Shown piece after piece: positions 61,641 to 64,000 of a DNA stretch of 64,000 nucleotides. Within the stretch, counting starts at the first letter, position 1. Each line of letters begins with the position of its first letter. The DNA comes from Acidiphilium sp. (lineage in GTDB: Bacteria > Pseudomonadota > Alphaproteobacteria > Acetobacterales > Acetobacteraceae), in NCBI GenBank assembly GCA_028688905.1, contig JAQTXH010000001.1, forward strand, positions 1,253,512-1,317,511. Direction: 5' to 3'. The position numbers and the translations under genes were made by a program. Below the pieces are notes generated by a model, which saw only the letters and a program-made list of their open reading frames with translations, did no database searches and was not told where the DNA came from.

Positions 61641-62322
61641 GGTAGCCGCGCTGCATTTTATCCGTCCAGTGGGCGCGGGATCGAGTAAAGTAATGGTGGA
61701 GTTTGCCAATTGCGTAATCGGGATCTGTATCAAGCAATCCGCCCTGAGTGAAAGTAAGTGGTTTGCCGGTGAGGCTGCGGTACTGGCCGTCCATCGCGAA
61801 GGAATGGGCGTTGTGACAGTAGAGCATGTGTTTGGGGCGGATGATGGATTTGATGTGGCGGTTGGGGCCGAAGGAGGGTTCGGAGCGGTGGGTGAAGGCT
61901 TCGATCAGGAGGCCGTCCGGTTTTTCGATGTGGCCGGATGAGCCGAACATGGCCCAGGGGACGCCGATGGCGGGCGTTGTGGGGTACAGATTGAGGATGG
62001 ATTTGAGGTCGAATCCGGGATCGAGGACGAGGAATTCGTCGATGTCGAAGAAGGCGATCCAGTCGAATTCATCGGCGTAGGAGCGGGCTGCGTGTTCGTA
62101 GCAGCGGGTCTGGTAGTCCGGGCTTGTCATGGTCCATTCATGAAGGCGGACGTCGTAATGCGGGGCGAAGGCGCGGATGCGGGCGGCGGTATCGTCGGTT
62201 GACTGGTTATCGAAGACGATGACGGTGTCGAAGCCGATGGCGAGTTGGTAGGCGATCCATTCCGCGACGTGGTTCTGTTCGTTTTTGACGATGGCGACGC
62301 AGGCGAGGCGGAGATTGGTCAT
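60754..62322 (-). CDS. Two-domain glycosyltransferase / FkbM-type methyltransferase
   Basis: A 522-residue fusion. Residues 1-~260 are a DUF23/GT92-like glycosyltransferase: ACVAIVKNEQNHVAEWIAYQLAIGFDTVIVFDN, FDWIAFFDIDEFLVLD, GVPWAMFGSSGH and KLHHYFTRSRAHW. Residues ~285-500 are an FkbM methyltransferase: LIFDIGMSEGNDTEFYLKKGFKVIGVEADP, TIDWNTLVERHGTPYYLKVDIEGNEEAFLSS and FISIECHK. Composition changes along the gene: the first ~200-227 codons are chromosome-like GC-rich, the remainder AT-rich. The frame is open throughout, so the fused protein should be made. It likely modifies a surface polysaccharide or glycolipid. Confidence 0.88.
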   Translation of the reverse strand: MTNLRLACVAIVKNEQNHVAEWIAYQLAIGFDTVIVFDNQSTDDTAARIRAFAPHYDVRLHEWTMTSPDYQTRCYEHAARSYADEFDWIAFFDIDEFLVLDPGFDLKSILNLYPTTPAIGVPWAMFGSSGHIEKPDGLLIEAFTHRSEPSFGPNRHIKSIIRPKHMLYCHNAHSFAMDGQYRSLTGKPLTFTQGGLLDTDPDYAIGKLHHYFTRSRAHWTDKMQRGYHDTSREDSEFESYDRNDVFDDLAKRYLPAITAIMKIVVDSNAVKNQNEYAIEQKQEPFGLIFDIGMSEGNDTEFYLKKGFKVIGVEADPRVFQSLLERFENEINERRLVIYNAAASSTDNEVVKFYHHNNHQGLSGLFKDRIEFSESNFETFRVCTIDWNTLVERHGTPYYLKVDIEGNEEAFLSSIDLKKKLPDFISIECHKIEPVRQLSALGYKRFMLVDQNKANGFTITHEQVEGNKVYDHKFFHSSGPFGRDLGNDEWLTIEEFENKWSDSRKNAHLTWYDCHAKLEIIEM

Positions 62323-62335
62323 TCGCTATCCAGTT

Positions 62336-63235
62336 TCAGGCGGGTTGATTGGGAAAGAGGGTCGTCATCCAGAGGGCGACGCCGGTTACCGAATAGGGGC
62401 TGGTTTCCGATCCGACCAGATTGATGAAGTTTTTCGGCCAAGGCAACGGATCGTAGTTTTCGACGACGTAGTTGGTGGGGATGGCGTTTCGTTTGCGGAG
62501 GTAGGCGACCATCAACTGTGTGTCGGACAGGAAGCGGCGGCGGGCGGTGTTGGGGGAGATAATCAGGATCGAGCGGAGATGGTTCTGGTTGGCCCATTGG
62601 ATTTCGTGGACGATGAAATGGCGATAGTCCGGGGTGTACCAGAAAAAGAAGGAGGGTGGGGCGTCGATTGCGATGCCGCCGCCGATGAGGGCGCGGCGTT
62701 TGTTCTGGTCCCAGACGTGGCGGTCGATTTTGCCGTGGTGCCAGAGTTGGTTGACGTTGGGGGCGAAGACAGGGGCGAGGGTTTTCAGGCCATCGGCGCG
62801 GCCTCCGGCAACGTAGGCTCGCCATTGGGGGAGGGTGAGGCCACCTGCGCCGTTGATGTTGGCGATGTGGGCGATGACGCCGCGCGCGAGGTAGGTTTGT
62901 TTGTAGTAGGTGCCGAAATAGGCGGATGCGTTCGCGGATGCGCCGAGTTCGAGCATTGCGGGGCCGGTGCCCTTGAAGACGTTCAGGATTTTCTGACGGG
63001 TTGTGTTGCCGTGTTTCAGGCGGGTCCAGATGTAATCGTGAATGTAGAGGGAGACTTTGCAGCTTTTGCGGAGGATGGCGGAGTTGGCGGGATTGGCGAG
63101 GCTCGCGAAACCGTCCACGCCGCCGACGGCAATGGGTTTGGTGTGATCGGAGCAGGCCGATGCGGGCGAAACGGTGAGTGCTGCCGCCGTTATCGCGAGC
63201 CCGAATGCCGATAGGGTTCTGATCGGTCGGATCAC
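62336..63235 (-). CDS. Secreted protein of unknown family
   Basis: A 299-residue protein with a signal peptide of 27 residues (TLSAFGLAITAAALTVSPASA, cut before CSDHTK). The Cys after the cleavage site lacks a proper lipobox, so it is probably periplasmic or exported. The mature part has alternating helix/strand segments rich in Trp, Tyr and His, for example IHDYIWTRLKHG, MLELGASANASAYFGTYYKQ, FFFWYTPDYRHFIVHEIQWA, SILIISPNTARRRFL and YVVENYDPLPWP. A TIM-barrel glycosidase-like fold is possible, but I recognise no family. The gene is 13 bases from the GT/FkbM gene on the same strand, so a shared operon is likely. Confidence 0.65.
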   Translation of the reverse strand: MIRPIRTLSAFGLAITAAALTVSPASACSDHTKPIAVGGVDGFASLANPANSAILRKSCKVSLYIHDYIWTRLKHGNTTRQKILNVFKGTGPAMLELGASANASAYFGTYYKQTYLARGVIAHIANINGAGGLTLPQWRAYVAGGRADGLKTLAPVFAPNVNQLWHHGKIDRHVWDQNKRRALIGGGIAIDAPPSFFFWYTPDYRHFIVHEIQWANQNHLRSILIISPNTARRRFLSDTQLMVAYLRKRNAIPTNYVVENYDPLPWPKNFINLVGSETSPYSVTGVALWMTTLFPNQPA

Positions 63236-63551
63236 GGCAGGGCGGCGGGGTTTTGCTTTTGCATCGGGTAACGGGAGCCTTGCGATTTTTTTCGTGGTTC
63301 TCTCCTATCCTATCCGTGGCGGTGTGGGCAATGCGTTTTGCAATCTATGGTTAGAAGGGGAGCGAAAGTTCTTTGGTTCTTTCTTTCAAGAAAGAACGGC
63401 TTGCTTTGCCTTTCCTTTTTACCCTCGATCGGGTGGGGACGGTTCAGGTACTGACGACACCGGCCTGACAGTGGGCGGGGACGAACCCGAAGAAGGACCG
63501 GGTTCGTTTCGAACCATGCGAGGAATTCACGGAGGTTTAGTGCGTGTTATG
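63236..63551. other. Gene-free stretch with one hairpin repeat
   Basis: No convincing ORF. The plus-strand frame through it is a shadow continuing over two minus-strand genes. It holds the hairpin repeat at 63371-63406, a pyrimidine-rich segment, and probably the promoter of the secreted-protein gene on the minus strand. Confidence 0.6.
63371..63406. repeat. Hairpin repeat, copy 2
   Basis: CTTTGGTTCTTTCTTTCAAG continues into AAAGAACGGCTTGCTT. GTTCTTTC and GAAAGAAC form a perfect 8-bp stem around TTTCAA. It shares its ends and spacing with the copy at 52708, so they are members of one dispersed family. Confidence 0.7.
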
Positions 63552-64000
63552 TCAGCCCATAGCCACGACGCCAATTCCCAAGAAGTTCTGCCCGGTCCGG
63601 TTTTGCACTTCGCTGTATTGATCGGTGAATTCTTCCACGCTCCGGTCAGGCATGATGGCTTTAATTCGCTGCCACACCTCGACGACGCCGGGACATGCCG
63701 CGCTGACGATATCGTGGAACGCTATGGCGCGGGCGTTGTTTCTGACGGTCTGGAAATCCGACCAGCACCCCTGGAACGAGTGGTCGCCGTCGATCAGGAT
63801 GTGATCCCAGTTTGTGCGGGAGAGGGTTTTTCTGGACTCCTCGGCGGCGCTTGAATTGATCAAATATTGAATCTCGGGGTTCCGTTCGGCGTATGCACCG
63901 AGGATGGGGCTGTATTCGATATCGAGCGCGAGGGCGGCCCGGATGCGGGAAAAGCGTTTGAGATATTCGAGCGTGATGATGAAGGTGCCGCCGTGGCGGA
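63552..64000 (-). CDS. Class I SAM-dependent methyltransferase (C-terminal part, runs off the window)
   Basis: The frame is open to the window edge. It reads FSRIRAALALDIEYSPILGAYAE near the edge, then NWDHILIDGDHSFQGCWSDF, ARAIAFHDIVSAACPGVVEVW and ends GQNFLGIGVVAMG. IDGDHS with a following FHDI is the Methyltransf_24 pattern seen in surface-polysaccharide and cephalosporin-hydroxylase-like enzymes. The SAM-binding glycine loop lies outside the window. Its composition is chromosome-like, and it belongs to the same glycan region. Confidence 0.82.
   Translation of the reverse strand, partial: RHGGTFIITLEYLKRFSRIRAALALDIEYSPILGAYAERNPEIQYLINSSAAEESRKTLSRTNWDHILIDGDHSFQGCWSDFQTVRNNARAIAFHDIVSAACPGVVEVWQRIKAIMPDRSVEEFTDQYSEVQNRTGQNFLGIGVVAMG

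Noticed and set aside
62285..63214. 309-residue plus-strand ORF opposite the secreted protein
   Set aside because: The minus-strand frame has a clean signal peptide and balanced composition. The plus frame is Gly/Val/Asp-rich, typical of an antisense shadow in GC-rich DNA.

Overview
The window reads as chromosome of a GC-rich alphaproteobacterium, most likely of the Acetobacteraceae/Rhodospirillales group. The pointers are a fused shikimate kinase/3-dehydroquinate synthase (AroK-AroB) beside xerD, a CcrM-type methylase, a FlbD-type flagellar regulator, the alphaproteobacterial addB-addA-trxA order, and a yicC-gmk pair. These are family and gene-order inferences. No rRNA or tRNA gene was found to confirm them.

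Layout. 0-5 kb: recF (5' part) and dnaN on the minus strand, divergent from a two-gene ABC importer. 5-11 kb: sulfotransferase, DUF427 protein, fumC, an MFS efflux pump, and a sodium:solute symporter with its small DUF3311 partner. 11-13.7 kb: ccrM-yicC-gmk with overlapping ends. 13.8-16.8 kb: a four-gene operon in which PspA is embedded with two tandem-YbjQ proteins and an unrecognised 130-residue protein. 16.9-21 kb: enoyl-CoA hydratase, the ergothioneine pair egtB-egtD and a ferredoxin-NADP reductase. 21-29.3 kb: tsaE-addB-addA-trxA, a thioesterase, then decayed remnants of an MFS transporter and an aldo/keto reductase. 29.5-33.8 kb: a TonB-dependent receptor with its own exbB-exbD-tonB. 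33.9-37.8 kb: FAD oxidase, rsmD, an RluB-type pseudouridine synthase, a glutamine-amidotransferase-like hydrolase and tadA. 37.9-46 kb: flagellar operon fliF-fliG-fliN-flbD-flhA-flhF-flhG. 46-50 kb: xerD, aroKB, a PaiB-like protein and an NnrU-like membrane protein. 50.2-52.5 kb: a regulatory-looking leader and a YadA-type trimeric autotransporter adhesin with a 7-residue repeat head. 52.7-57.4 kb: cinA-like, GNAT-Nudix fusion, proA-nadD-rsfS-rlmH. 57.5-64 kb: an accessory surface-glycan region with glycosyltransferases, a discoidin domain, FkbM and class I methyltransferases and a secreted unknown.

Most of 0-57 kb is housekeeping. The accessory material stands out in five places: the PspA/YbjQ operon, the remnants at 28.8-29.3 kb, the TonB receptor locus, the adhesin, and 58-64 kb. 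In the last, an AT-rich island of about 3 kb (roughly 58.7-61.65 kb) has both edges inside long two-domain ORFs, so those two genes look chimeric.

The best candidates for something undescribed are the PspA/YbjQ/130-residue operon, the chimeric glycan island, and the adhesin leader, where the Shine-Dalgarno sequence lies in a predicted stem. All of this was read by eye from sequence. No alignment, folding or database search was run.
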